Shown here piece by piece: positions 53,998 through 62,548 of a DNA stretch of 64,000 nt. Every line of letters starts with the position of its first letter. Position 1 is the first letter of the stretch. The position numbers and the translations under genes were made by a program. The DNA is taken from contig CAVZGO010000007.1 in assembly GCA_963774935.1 (NCBI GenBank), forward strand, positions 496,001 through 560,000, read 5' to 3'. Below the pieces are notes generated by a model that saw nothing but the letters and a program-made list of their open reading frames with translations, ran no database searches and was not told the origin of the DNA. Origin of the DNA: CAVZGO01 sp963774935 (GTDB lineage Bacteria; Chloroflexota; Anaerolineae; Anaerolineales; UBA4823).

Positions 53998-55486
53998 TGC
54001 TGCTGGGGAGAAGCCGCCGTCTGGATCGCGGCAGGTAAAATGCGCACGCCTTCACCCCAACCAGCATGGGCGTGATGTGTGCTACCGTTATCAGAAGTTC
54101 ATTCAGATCAGTGATCGATTGTGTAGCCTCAGCAACCTGTAGCAGCACGGTAGAGACCCAGACTTGCTCATGTGCTGACTTAAACAGGCTGGTGTTCTCG
54201 ATTGCCACGGCGGCATAACTGGCGAAAGCAGCAGTCATTGCACGCGCTTCGCTGCCGTAACGCCCGCCGGTGTGGTGCTGCAGGGTGAGCACACCAAGCA
54301 AGTCCTCACCAGCGCGCAGCGGCGCGGCAATGGCAGAGTAATCTCCCGGGAATCCCAGTGCTTCGCTAAATCGATCCTCTGCGGCATGTGCATCGCGGAC
54401 GACAGGTTGATTTCCTTGAAGTGCATCTGCCAACCAGGGAAATTGGGCAATAGATTGAGTTGCGGATGTGTCCAGATTGGTTTCGTCCTTGGGCTCGAAA
54501 ATATCCTCCAAATTCAAGCCAAGCCTGGATTCCATCCAGTCAGAGCTGCTCCCAGTTACCGCTGCCAGTCGAAGCTGTATAGGGCTGTCTTCAGAAGTAG
54601 TCTCTGCATCTAAAAGCCATATGGCTGCCAGGTCACAGGGTAGATTGCGCTCCAGCTCGGTGAGTATGGAGCTGAGCACCTGGTCCAAGCCGGCTTCAGC
54701 CGAAAGCAAGCCAGCGACTTCTCGCAGGCTGTCGGCTACCTGGCGTCGCCACTTTTCTGAGCGGTAGAGATTGGCATTGCGCATCGCTACGGCGATATTG
54801 TCGCCCAGGGCTTCAAAGAGAAATAAATCATCTTGCCCAAAGGCATTGATCAAGTCACTTTGTAAATCTAATATCCCCAGAACGTCTGAGCCAAATTTTA
54901 GCGGCACTGCCAGCTCAGCGCGGGTGTTTTCTGGCGGGAACGGCGAAGGCCGGTAACGGGGATCGCGGTTGACATCGTTAGCCAGTACAGTCTCACCATG
55001 CCGTGCGACCCAGGGGATGACGCCATGAGGATCATCTAAATCATAGGCAAAAAATTCCTCGGTAAACTCACGGCTGCGTTCGCCACTGCCAGCTTCATAG
55101 AAGACCTTGCGCCGGCCTGGATGCACCGAGAAAAGGTGCACATAGGGGAAACCAAAGTGCTGGCTGATCAGGTGCACTACCTCTTCCAGTAGCTGGTCCG
55201 TTTCTAATATAGAGACGATGGCATTGCTAACTTCTGAGATTGCCGACAATTGCTCGGCTCTGCGTTGCAGATCACCAAATAGCCGTGTTCCTTCAATTGC
55301 CAGGGCGATGTTCCCTGCCAGTGAGCGGAGCACAGTTACATCTAAATCGTTAAAGTCGTCAAGAAGATCGCTTTGCACATCCAGAATACCCAGCAAGCGA
55401 TCGCGGGTTTTTAGTGGTAATGTGAATTCGGAACGCGTACTGGGCAGCGAGTCGGAATACCTGTAGCGAGTTCTCCCGGGTAACAT
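53966..55486 (-). CDS. GAF/SpoIIE phosphatase gene, segment 2: GAF domains
   Basis: Middle 506 codons of the same gene. It contains at least two GAF sensor domains, recognisable from repeated blocks such as RSEFTLPLKTRDRLLGILDVQS, RAELAVPLKFGSDVLGILDLQS and AAPLRAGEDLLGVLTLQHH, with NDVNRDPRYRPSPF in between. GAF domains bind small ligands or sense redox state. The segment joins segment 1 near 55470-55480 (VTREN to RYRYSDSLPSTRSE) and segment 3 near 54030, each by removal of one base. The last residues as read here (RRRLLPSSS) are an out-of-frame artefact. Confidence 0.82.
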   Translation of the reverse strand: MLPGRTRYRYSDSLPSTRSEFTLPLKTRDRLLGILDVQSDLLDDFNDLDVTVLRSLAGNIALAIEGTRLFGDLQRRAEQLSAISEVSNAIVSILETDQLLEEVVHLISQHFGFPYVHLFSVHPGRRKVFYEAGSGERSREFTEEFFAYDLDDPHGVIPWVARHGETVLANDVNRDPRYRPSPFPPENTRAELAVPLKFGSDVLGILDLQSDLINAFGQDDLFLFEALGDNIAVAMRNANLYRSEKWRRQVADSLREVAGLLSAEAGLDQVLSSILTELERNLPCDLAAIWLLDAETTSEDSPIQLRLAAVTGSSSDWMESRLGLNLEDIFEPKDETNLDTSATQSIAQFPWLADALQGNQPVVRDAHAAEDRFSEALGFPGDYSAIAAPLRAGEDLLGVLTLQHHTGGRYGSEARAMTAAFASYAAVAIENTSLFKSAHEQVWVSTVLLQVAEATQSITDLNELLITVAHITPMLVGVKACAFYLPRSRRRLLPSSSVRIGRGRAS

Positions 55487-56399
55487 CGTTTGCCAGGATC
55501 TCTTGCCCGGTCAGGGCTACCATACCGACCATACCCTGACCAAGGCCGATAGGTGTACTGTAGATTTCTGACTGCGCGTCTGCGGTCTCATCACTCTCTG
55601 GTCCAGCGCTGGCGTGATAGACCAGAGTATCCTGGTTGGGCTCCAGGGTGTAGATGGCTACGTAATAATATTCGAAGGTATCCCGGATCAGGCGCGTAAC
55701 CCGCCGGGTGAGCTCACTTAAGTTATGCTGTTCTACAAGCTGAAGGCTGACATCATGCACCAGGGCTAACTGATCGCTGCGCCATCGTTCGACAGCCATT
55801 TGACGGCTGGTTTGCAAGGCAATCGATGCCTGGCTGGCGACCCCGGTAAATAGCTCTTGCTCAAGAGGCTTAAAGGGCACTCCGTCGGGTCGCTCAACGT
55901 AGAGCACCCCTAAAATGGGATTATCCTCGATCGAATTGATCCGCCCAAACAACGGAATTGCCATGGCAGCAGGTTTGGTTTGATTTTCGAGCGCGGGCTC
56001 TTCCGGTCGGTTCCGCCTGACCTTGTTACGGCATAACCGCTTACTCTCAAGGGCGCGCTTCATCAAGGGATGAGCTGGGTTGAGTGAAAATGCCTGTTCT
56101 GTTAGTATCGAGGTTCTTTGCCGCTGAGAAAGATAACCCACATCTGAGCCTAACCAGCGCGGCAGCCACAATGCGGCTTTCCCACCTAATAATTCAACAA
56201 TGGTATCTTGCACAAGCTGGCTCTGTGCCAGGATCACGCCTCGGTCAGGAAAAGCGCCCAATTCAGGGTTGTCTGGGGTGAATTCGGATTGGGTAAGCGC
56301 GATTAATCGCTCACCCAGGTAAGCCACTGTTTGCCAGTGGTCTTTTTTCGGAAATTCAGAATGGATGGCTTCCCCCTGTGCCTTTGCAGGCTGGTTCAA
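55359..56399 (-). CDS. GAF/SpoIIE phosphatase gene, segment 1: N-terminal GAF domains
   Basis: First part, from ATG 56397-56399, which overlaps the anti-sigma kinase stop as ATGA. It holds two GAF-like regions (LLGGKAALWLPRWLGSDVGYL; NPILGVLYVERPDGVPFKPLEQELFTGVASQASIALQ) and ends in QEILANDVTREN, after which the correct frame moves to segment 2. The whole corrected gene encodes about 1376 residues: at least five GAF-type domains then a SpoIIE phosphatase, without transmembrane segments. It acts in the cytosol as the signal-input phosphatase of the partner-switching module. Confidence 0.82.
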   Translation of the reverse strand: MNQPAKAQGEAIHSEFPKKDHWQTVAYLGERLIALTQSEFTPDNPELGAFPDRGVILAQSQLVQDTIVELLGGKAALWLPRWLGSDVGYLSQRQRTSILTEQAFSLNPAHPLMKRALESKRLCRNKVRRNRPEEPALENQTKPAAMAIPLFGRINSIEDNPILGVLYVERPDGVPFKPLEQELFTGVASQASIALQTSRQMAVERWRSDQLALVHDVSLQLVEQHNLSELTRRVTRLIRDTFEYYYVAIYTLEPNQDTLVYHASAGPESDETADAQSEIYSTPIGLGQGMVGMVALTGQEILANDVTRENSLQVFRLAAQYAFRIHITTKNPRSLAGYSGCAKRSS

Positions 56400-56827
56400 G
56401 CCGGCTTCTCCTTGCGTTTTACCATCGTCAAGGTGTTACATCCGTCTTTAGAAATATGGGCAGGCTCAAAGTAAATTTCGTCCATGAGCCTGCGCATGAG
56501 GAAGACTCCCAATCCACCAACCTCTCGTTCTTCCAGAGGGGCGCTTAAATCGGGTTCTGGGATTGCGATCGGATCAAAGGCTTTGCCACAATCATGCAGG
56601 ATGATTACCAGTGCCTGCTTGTTGATCTGGCAGGCGCACTCTATATATTTCCCCTTCTCGCCAGCATAAGCGTGTTCAATAATATTCGTAAAAGCCTCAT
56701 CAGTGGCGAGTTGAACCTGGTATACCGCGCGATCTGAAAACCCACACTGCTCGGCAACCTGACCAACAAACTCTCGCACCTGGTCCAGACTTTCGTAATC
56801 CGCCTGGAATTTTTGTGTCAAACCCAT
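56396..56827 (-). CDS. Anti-sigma factor kinase, RsbW-like ATPase
   Basis: 143 residues with a HATPase_c fold: QVQLATDEAFTNIIEHAY (N-box), IILHDCGKAFDP (G1 box, DxGxxFDP) and EREVGGLGVFLMRRLMDE (G2). Such proteins phosphorylate STAS antagonists and sequester a sigma factor. It lies between the STAS gene and the GAF-phosphatase gene, the standard set of a partner-switching system. No sigma factor is adjacent, so the final target is unknown. Confidence 0.88.
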   Translation of the reverse strand: MGLTQKFQADYESLDQVREFVGQVAEQCGFSDRAVYQVQLATDEAFTNIIEHAYAGEKGKYIECACQINKQALVIILHDCGKAFDPIAIPEPDLSAPLEEREVGGLGVFLMRRLMDEIYFEPAHISKDGCNTLTMVKRKEKPA

Positions 56828-56952
56828 GTCCTCAGCTCAGGTTGTTCCACCCGCCCGTGATGAAGTCGCCATCAAGATATGGTGAGGTAACCGAGAGAAA
56901 GAGCAATTTTGATATTCTCTCACTGCCATGATCTTGATAGGCAGGCAGTGGT

Positions 56953-57288
56953 TTAGAAGAAACCGACCGCCGGCGTGATGTCGTCAAAGAATTTGAAAAG
57001 CGGCACAAATCCAGCCAGGTCAAGCGCTTCGTAAATCCGCTGCGGAACCTGGGTGAGCACTACTTCACCGCGGTTGAAACGACGGCAATTTTTTTGAGTA
57101 TTAATTAACACTCGCAACCCTGCACTGGACATAAACTCAACACCGCTCATATCGACAATGATTTTAAACTTGCCGGAATTCGTAATCTCATCCAGGGTTT
57201 CTGCCATTTGCGGGGCTGTCTGGCTGTCCACCCGGCCCTTGATATGAACCAGGTCACAGTGCTTATACTGAGTGGTGCTGATTTCCAT
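56953..57288 (-). CDS. STAS-domain anti-sigma factor antagonist (SpoIIAA/RsbV-like)
   Basis: 111 residues. LVHIKGRVDSQTAPQMAETLDE, FKIIVDMSGVEFMSSAGLRVLIN contains the phosphorylatable Ser in the SSAGLR motif, and QRIYEALDLAGFVPLFKFFD ends the domain. When unphosphorylated it would bind the kinase and free its sigma factor or other partner. First gene of the module; a 125-bp gap follows before the kinase gene. Confidence 0.92.
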   Translation of the reverse strand: MEISTTQYKHCDLVHIKGRVDSQTAPQMAETLDEITNSGKFKIIVDMSGVEFMSSAGLRVLINTQKNCRRFNRGEVVLTQVPQRIYEALDLAGFVPLFKFFDDITPAVGFF

Positions 57289-57571
57289 GGGCGAACCTCC
57301 AAAGCGATAATAAGCGAATACTTTAGCTTAAAAATTATATCATGAAGGAAACTGTGCGGTTCAATGCACTCGATTTCTCCGGGTATTTTTATCAAAATTT
57401 GATTATATAACACAAAATCTGGAATGAATAATTGCTTGTTAGATTTCTCACAAATTAAAGTTTCAGATTAGAATGAGAGTACTATTTTCTAGATAATATT
57501 ATTCACTGCTTTGTGACCGTCTGGATCCAAACACCTTGGTGTTCTATAACCTTGAACAAAGGAGACTTTAA

Positions 57572-58867
57572 ATGAAGGATAAAAACCATCGCTGGTTCGT
57601 CGTAATCGTTTTTCTCTTCTTTATGTTATTACACCAAACTGATAAGCTGCTGATCGGGCCTTTGACTCCTTTAATTCGGGATTACTTTGGCATTAATCGA
57701 GAACAAATGGGTCTGGTATCCACTGGCGCGCTGGTTGTAGGTGCGATCGCCTTTCCATTATGGGGATACCTGTACGACAGGTTCAGCCGTGCGAAACTTC
57801 TCTCGCTGGCATCACTCCTCTGGGGTGCGACCACCTGGTTAAGTGCTATCGCGCCAACTTTTCCTACCTTCATGGTGACGCGCGCCTCAACTGGCATTGA
57901 TGACTCGAGCTACCCTGGCATTTATAGCATGATATCGGATTATTTCGCCCCGCGCACGCGTGGCAAAATATATGGGTTGCTGCAGCTCTCAATGCCGATT
58001 GGCTATCTGATCGGGATGATTTTAGGTCTGTTTCTGGGCGGAGTCATTGGCTGGCGAAGCATCTATTATATTACCGGGTCGTTGGGTATTCTGCTGTCTG
58101 TAGTGATCTACTTTGGAATTAAAGATCCACCCAGGGGTGGTAAGGAACCAGAGCTGGAGGGTGTGGAACAGGTAGTTGAATTTCGCTTTAACTGGCAAAC
58201 AGCTCTGGGTCTGTTCAAAAAACCCAGCCTGCTGCTTTTGTTTGTCCAGGGGTTCTTTGGTGTTTTTCCCTGGAACGTAATTTCCTTGTGGATATTCGAT
58301 TATCTATTAACCGAGCTCGGTTACAGTGATCAGCAGGTTTTTCTTACGATGGGTATTGCCGTGCTGGTATTAGCTGCCGGATATCCCCTGGGTGGTGCCA
58401 TAGGCGATTTCGCGTTTCGGCGTACTCCGCGTGGCAGGGCCATCGTAGCAGGCACAGCAGTGATCGTGGGTGCGATCTTGCTTGTGATCACACTCAATAT
58501 CCCCTCCGAAAATTACTGGTTGTTCACAGCGATGTTAGCGTTGACCGCTATATTCATACCGGTTGCAGCGCCTAATGTAGTCTCATCGGTCTCTGATGTG
58601 ACTCTTCCAGAAGTACGCAGCACAGCGGTGTCGATTCAGTATTTCATCGAATCGTCAGGGGCAGCTCTTGCGCCATGGTTGGCTGGCAGGATCGCCGACC
58701 AGAGCTCACTCAAATCAGCCTTCATTTTGATCTGCGTCAGCACATGGCTGATCTGTGGGGCTATTTACCTGACTGTTGCGCTGGTCATTCCAAAGGATAT
58801 CGCAACGCTTCGCCGCCAGTTGGCGGAACGGGCGGAGCTGGAGCGCAAGGCAGCAATGTCAAATTAA
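57572..58867 (+). CDS. Major facilitator superfamily transporter
   Basis: 431 residues with 12 predicted helices. The MFS loop 2-3 motif GYLYDRFSRAKLL and the family features FMVTRASTGIDDSSYPGIYSMISDYFAPRTRGKIYGLLQLSMPIGYLIGMILGLFLGG region are typical of the Spns/hexuronate-like group, and IVSSVSDVTLPEVRSTAVSIQYFIESSGAALAPWLAG appears in the second half. Substrate unknown. AAAGGAGACTTTAA precedes the ATG. The stop overlaps the convergent peptidase stop by 4 bp. The 283-bp region upstream is AT-rich and divergent to the STAS gene, with a small AACACC/GGTGTT hairpin near 57530. Confidence 0.88.
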   Translation: MKDKNHRWFVVIVFLFFMLLHQTDKLLIGPLTPLIRDYFGINREQMGLVSTGALVVGAIAFPLWGYLYDRFSRAKLLSLASLLWGATTWLSAIAPTFPTFMVTRASTGIDDSSYPGIYSMISDYFAPRTRGKIYGLLQLSMPIGYLIGMILGLFLGGVIGWRSIYYITGSLGILLSVVIYFGIKDPPRGGKEPELEGVEQVVEFRFNWQTALGLFKKPSLLLLFVQGFFGVFPWNVISLWIFDYLLTELGYSDQQVFLTMGIAVLVLAAGYPLGGAIGDFAFRRTPRGRAIVAGTAVIVGAILLVITLNIPSENYWLFTAMLALTAIFIPVAAPNVVSSVSDVTLPEVRSTAVSIQYFIESSGAALAPWLAGRIADQSSLKSAFILICVSTWLICGAIYLTVALVIPKDIATLRRQLAERAELERKAAMSN

Positions 58868-60186
58868 GGTTGAATGCCCAGCAGGGAGAGCTGGTATTCG
58901 GCAGGTTGAAAACCAGGGTGATATTTCAGCGCTAGCCGGAAATCTTCGATCGCCCCGGAGGTGTTGCCCAGGGCGACGTTAGCCATACCGCGCCAGTAGT
59001 AGGTCTCTTCCAGGTTTTTATCACTTTGCATGGCACTCAGGGTGTTCTCTGCCAGGTAAAACACATCCCAATACCGCCCGCTGTGATAATAAGCAAAATA
59101 TGGACCAGTCTGGTACCAAAGCATGCGCCAGGGGCGCTGCGCTTCGGGGATGTTGGGATAAAGGGCGAAAGCCTGGTCGTAGGCTTGCCCAGCCCCGGTA
59201 TAGTCTGATAGAAGCATCAGATTGGTGCCGCGGTTGTACCAGGCAAAATACTGATCTATGCCATCCAGTCCGTAAATTTCATCGGAAGCTTTCTGAGCGG
59301 CGTGCTGGTAATTCGCTGTAACGTCAGCATCTGTTCCAAGCAAAGCCAGTACCTGGGCTTCGTGGTCAGGGGGATAAATGATCATGTATGAATAGTTGAA
59401 AGCGCGCCAGTTTTTTTCCATATCTTCGTAGGCTACAGAACGGTCTGGCCCAACATACGAATCTTGTGCGGTGAACTCACCGGTAGCATCATCATAACCG
59501 GTGATCACCTGGTAATGGCCCATCCAGCTTTTCACTCCACTCAGGTCAGTCAGGTAGGTGCCTTTCTCAACCAGCACAGGATAACCTGAAGCAATGAATT
59601 GCTTGAGAGTCTCCAGGTCTCCACCCATCCGCACCAGGGCATTGAAGTCTGTTTGATTCTCCACGTAATCAGCCATCTCGTATGGCATAACATTCTTGTC
59701 TTTTGGATCGGGCTTGATCTGTGGACCTACAATATCGCGGTTGCCCTCCCAGCCCCAATAAGAAAGCGCCATCGACAGGTTGGCTGGCGCGCAGTAGTTA
59801 AATCGTCCATGTTGATCTTCATAGCGCACACCACTCAACTGGGCTTTACCCGGCAGCGGGGTGGCAGGAATTGTTGGTGTTGGCGATGCCGCAGGGGTGG
59901 CGACGGGTTGGTCAGCAGGAAGATCTACGGTAGGTGTAAAGGCGAGCTGATCTGCGGGGGCAGCTGTAACCACAGAGACCTGGGGTGGAGGCAGGGGGGT
60001 CTCTTGTCCTGGGACAAAAATGACCTGGGCAGGAGGATTCAACTGATAAGCGATACGCAGGCGCAGCTCGTCCACGCGCCACGCCAAGCGTTCGTGAATC
60101 GGAGGTAAATTATAAGCCAGGATCGCTCCCAGGCATAATAACGGGAGCACTAGCGCAATGAGTAATAATGTTCGTTTGGATTTCAC
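58864..60186 (-). CDS. Membrane-anchored C39-like cysteine peptidase with TPR repeats, copy 2
   Basis: 440 residues, same layout as the protein at 17804-19093: N-terminal helix (TLLLIALVLPLLCLGAILAY), the shared segment LPPIHERLAWRVDELRLRIAYQLNPP, a Thr/Pro linker, a C39-like domain and TPR-like C-terminus. The catalytic Cys is in FNYCAPANLSMALSYWGW (CAP instead of CGP), His in MGHYQVITGYDD and acid in AQDSYVG. The TPR part repeats YYWRGMANVALGNTSGAIEDFR. The two paralogs have diverged but keep every putative catalytic residue. Probably extracytoplasmic; target unknown. Confidence 0.85.
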   Translation of the reverse strand: MKSKRTLLLIALVLPLLCLGAILAYNLPPIHERLAWRVDELRLRIAYQLNPPAQVIFVPGQETPLPPPQVSVVTAAPADQLAFTPTVDLPADQPVATPAASPTPTIPATPLPGKAQLSGVRYEDQHGRFNYCAPANLSMALSYWGWEGNRDIVGPQIKPDPKDKNVMPYEMADYVENQTDFNALVRMGGDLETLKQFIASGYPVLVEKGTYLTDLSGVKSWMGHYQVITGYDDATGEFTAQDSYVGPDRSVAYEDMEKNWRAFNYSYMIIYPPDHEAQVLALLGTDADVTANYQHAAQKASDEIYGLDGIDQYFAWYNRGTNLMLLSDYTGAGQAYDQAFALYPNIPEAQRPWRMLWYQTGPYFAYYHSGRYWDVFYLAENTLSAMQSDKNLEETYYWRGMANVALGNTSGAIEDFRLALKYHPGFQPAEYQLSLLGIQP

Positions 60187-60257
60187 AGTGGGATTATAGC
60201 AATCAATAATGCATCTTGCGTGCGCTGTCGATTAGGATTCGCTTAGGAAGCAGTCGA

Positions 60258-61475
60258 TCATCTCATCTGCGCAGCTTGAATTTCAGTCATTACCTCTGGA
60301 TCGATCTCGCGTTGGGCGGCCTGGGAAAGCACTTGCAGGGAGCGCTGTGAAGCGATCTGCCCCAGCGCCCAGGCTGCGTGGCAGCGTATTAACGGTTCTG
60401 GTTCTTCCAATAGAAGCCGTTCGAGGGCTGTGGTTGCTTTCAGCGAGTCGACAAATGGATCCGGGTTCGGTCCTTCGAAAGTTGTTTCTCTGCTCAGATT
60501 CCCAAGCGCGATCGCCGCGTTGCGCAGGTAACCGCGACGTTTTGCCCGCAAAACCGGGGTGTTTTTGTATAACCGGTTGAAAGATGCTGAGGAGAGCTCC
60601 AGAACTTCAATCAAGTCAGGACCAATCATGCCAGATCTGGGTGAAAACGCCGGGAGGTTTTCCGCTCGAGCAAAGCGCTGGTTCCAAGGACAAACCTGCT
60701 GGCAGATATCGCAGCCAAAAATCCAATTACCGAGAAATGGACGCAGATCAAGCGGGATGGCGATTTTTAGCTCAATTGTTAAATAGGAGATGCAGCGCCT
60801 GGCGTCCAGGGTGCGGTCGGGCAGGATGCACCCGGTGGGACAGGCGTCCATGCAGCGGTTGCAACTGCCGCAGCGATCCGCCTGGAAGGGTGCATCGGCT
60901 TCTAGCTCGATGCCGAGCAAAATTTCGGCTAGCAGATAGTATGAACCACCGTCCGGGTTTATCAGGCAAGTATTTTTTCCGATCCAGCCTAACCCGGCAC
61001 GCTGGGCAAGCTCGCGCTCCAATAACGGTCCGCTATCGGTGTAATAGCGGTTTGGGATTGGATGACCAACCTGGCTCTCGATGAAATCAATCAGATTGCG
61101 CATCAGATCTGGCAGCACTTCATGATAATCAGCACCCCAGGCATAAGCTGCAACTCGCCCGTGGGTGGGAGATGGGACTAGAGGCTCGGCTCGTTGTTGG
61201 CTGGAGGTCGACTGAGGCATTTGTTTCGGAGTCGGGTAGCGCGCTCCCAGTACCAGTATAGACTTGCACTCAGGCAAAATGAGATGCGGGTCAGCCCGTC
61301 GCTGGAGGGCGCGGTCACTCGCCAGGTATGCCATTTCGCCGTGCCAGCCGGCAGCCAGCCATGTTTGGTAAACTTCGAAATGTGCTGGTGGATCGGGGGT
61401 GGTTATTCCGACAAGCTCAAAGCCCAAGGATTGGGCTTTGAGCTTAATAAACCGGGAAAGGGCGGAGCGTTGCAT
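60258..61475 (-). CDS. queG: Epoxyqueuosine reductase
   Basis: 405 residues. Cobalamin- and Fe-S-dependent last step of queuosine synthesis in tRNA. Two [4Fe-4S] motifs are present, CGSCNRCMDACPTGC and CDICQQVCPWN, with RYYTDSGPLLERELAQRAGLGWIGKNTCL before them and a C-terminal HEAT-like region (LEEPEPLIRCHAAWALGQIAS). B12 is therefore used twice in this window, here and in metH. Confidence 0.95.
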   Translation of the reverse strand: MQRSALSRFIKLKAQSLGFELVGITTPDPPAHFEVYQTWLAAGWHGEMAYLASDRALQRRADPHLILPECKSILVLGARYPTPKQMPQSTSSQQRAEPLVPSPTHGRVAAYAWGADYHEVLPDLMRNLIDFIESQVGHPIPNRYYTDSGPLLERELAQRAGLGWIGKNTCLINPDGGSYYLLAEILLGIELEADAPFQADRCGSCNRCMDACPTGCILPDRTLDARRCISYLTIELKIAIPLDLRPFLGNWIFGCDICQQVCPWNQRFARAENLPAFSPRSGMIGPDLIEVLELSSASFNRLYKNTPVLRAKRRGYLRNAAIALGNLSRETTFEGPNPDPFVDSLKATTALERLLLEEPEPLIRCHAAWALGQIASQRSLQVLSQAAQREIDPEVMTEIQAAQMR

Positions 61476-61529
61476 TCTTTATGTCACATCATGCTCAAAT
61501 AACCGCCCAGGAATGTGACGTTTCTAGAC

Positions 61530-62546
61530 TTAAGGATAAGGGCAGGACAGCGCCAGGTTCACCGGATTGGAATAGATATCTTCCGGAGCAGTTACGTGCA
61601 GTCGTGCCACACCACTGAACGCCTGAGCAACACTTAATGAATAGGTCACGTTATGCGTTCCGGCTGGTAGTGTTGCGGTCACCGGGGCTGGGGTGGGTAC
61701 CGTAGTATTGGCAAATACCTCAAACTGATATGTAATTGTAGCTGGATTATTCAGGGTTATCTGACCGGTGAAGTTATAGGAATGTGGGCACCCGCTTGCA
61801 TTGGCATTATCCACGCTCAGAAAAACCAATGTCACTATGCTACCCCCAGTTCCAGGAGTGGTCGTGGCGCCTGTGGTGGGCGTGACCGAAGTTGGAGTGA
61901 GGGCTGGAGTACCACCATCTGCGGAGACAACGATCACAACGTAAAATGGCTGGATGGCACTGGGATCTAATCCGAAGCGTGCCCCATTTGCATTTGCCAG
62001 CAGGAAGTTTGCAGTATACGTGCCTTCCTTAGATGGAGCGATCATATTAACCGAAAGGTCAACTGTCTGACCGGGAGCCACAGTCCCGGGCAGAACCACC
62101 GATACAGGAGCACCCATCTGATCGCCGCTGGAATAGATCATTGTATAGGCGTTCGTCCAGGTTGTGGTACCGGCGTTTTTTAATCGCCAGGTCTTCACAA
62201 AGGTAGCATTTGGAGCAAAGATCGTGCCATCCGGAACAGTCAAATCGGCAACAAATTCGACTTTCTCACCGGCTGGACCAGTCGAGCCCTGGGTGGGTAC
62301 TCCTGGCATGAGTGTAAGCGTGGCGGTTGCTGTAGGAGTGACCGTGGGTGGATGGGCGGGTGTGGTGGGTAAGCCTGTCGGGGTTGCTGCTGCCATGGTA
62401 CGAATCTGCGCATCAGCAGTTTGTACTGCGGCAGTCAACAACATGGCTGGATCATTGGCTTCTGGAGTATCGTCTGATGAACCACAGCCTGCCAACACGA
62501 AAGAAAATACCAGGATCAGGAATACAATTAACACTTTTTTATTCAA
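61530..62546 (-). CDS. Lipoprotein with NBR1-like Ig domain
   Basis: 338 residues. Signal peptide with lipobox VLAGC, a Thr/Pro-rich linker, an Ig-like domain of the NBR1 type (residues about 105-215: FVADLTVPDGTIFAPNATFVKTWRLKNAGTTTW region and PGQTVDLSVNMIAPSKEGTY), a second Thr-rich linker, and a C-terminal beta domain (LVFLSVDNANASGCPHSYNF). It is probably a cell-surface protein of binding or structural function. It starts 2 bp after lipA, so it is cotranscribed with it. Confidence 0.85.
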   Translation of the reverse strand: MNKKVLIVFLILVFSFVLAGCGSSDDTPEANDPAMLLTAAVQTADAQIRTMAAATPTGLPTTPAHPPTVTPTATATLTLMPGVPTQGSTGPAGEKVEFVADLTVPDGTIFAPNATFVKTWRLKNAGTTTWTNAYTMIYSSGDQMGAPVSVVLPGTVAPGQTVDLSVNMIAPSKEGTYTANFLLANANGARFGLDPSAIQPFYVVIVVSADGGTPALTPTSVTPTTGATTTPGTGGSIVTLVFLSVDNANASGCPHSYNFTGQITLNNPATITYQFEVFANTTVPTPAPVTATLPAGTHNVTYSLSVAQAFSGVARLHVTAPEDIYSNPVNLALSCPYP

Positions 62547-62548
62547 AA

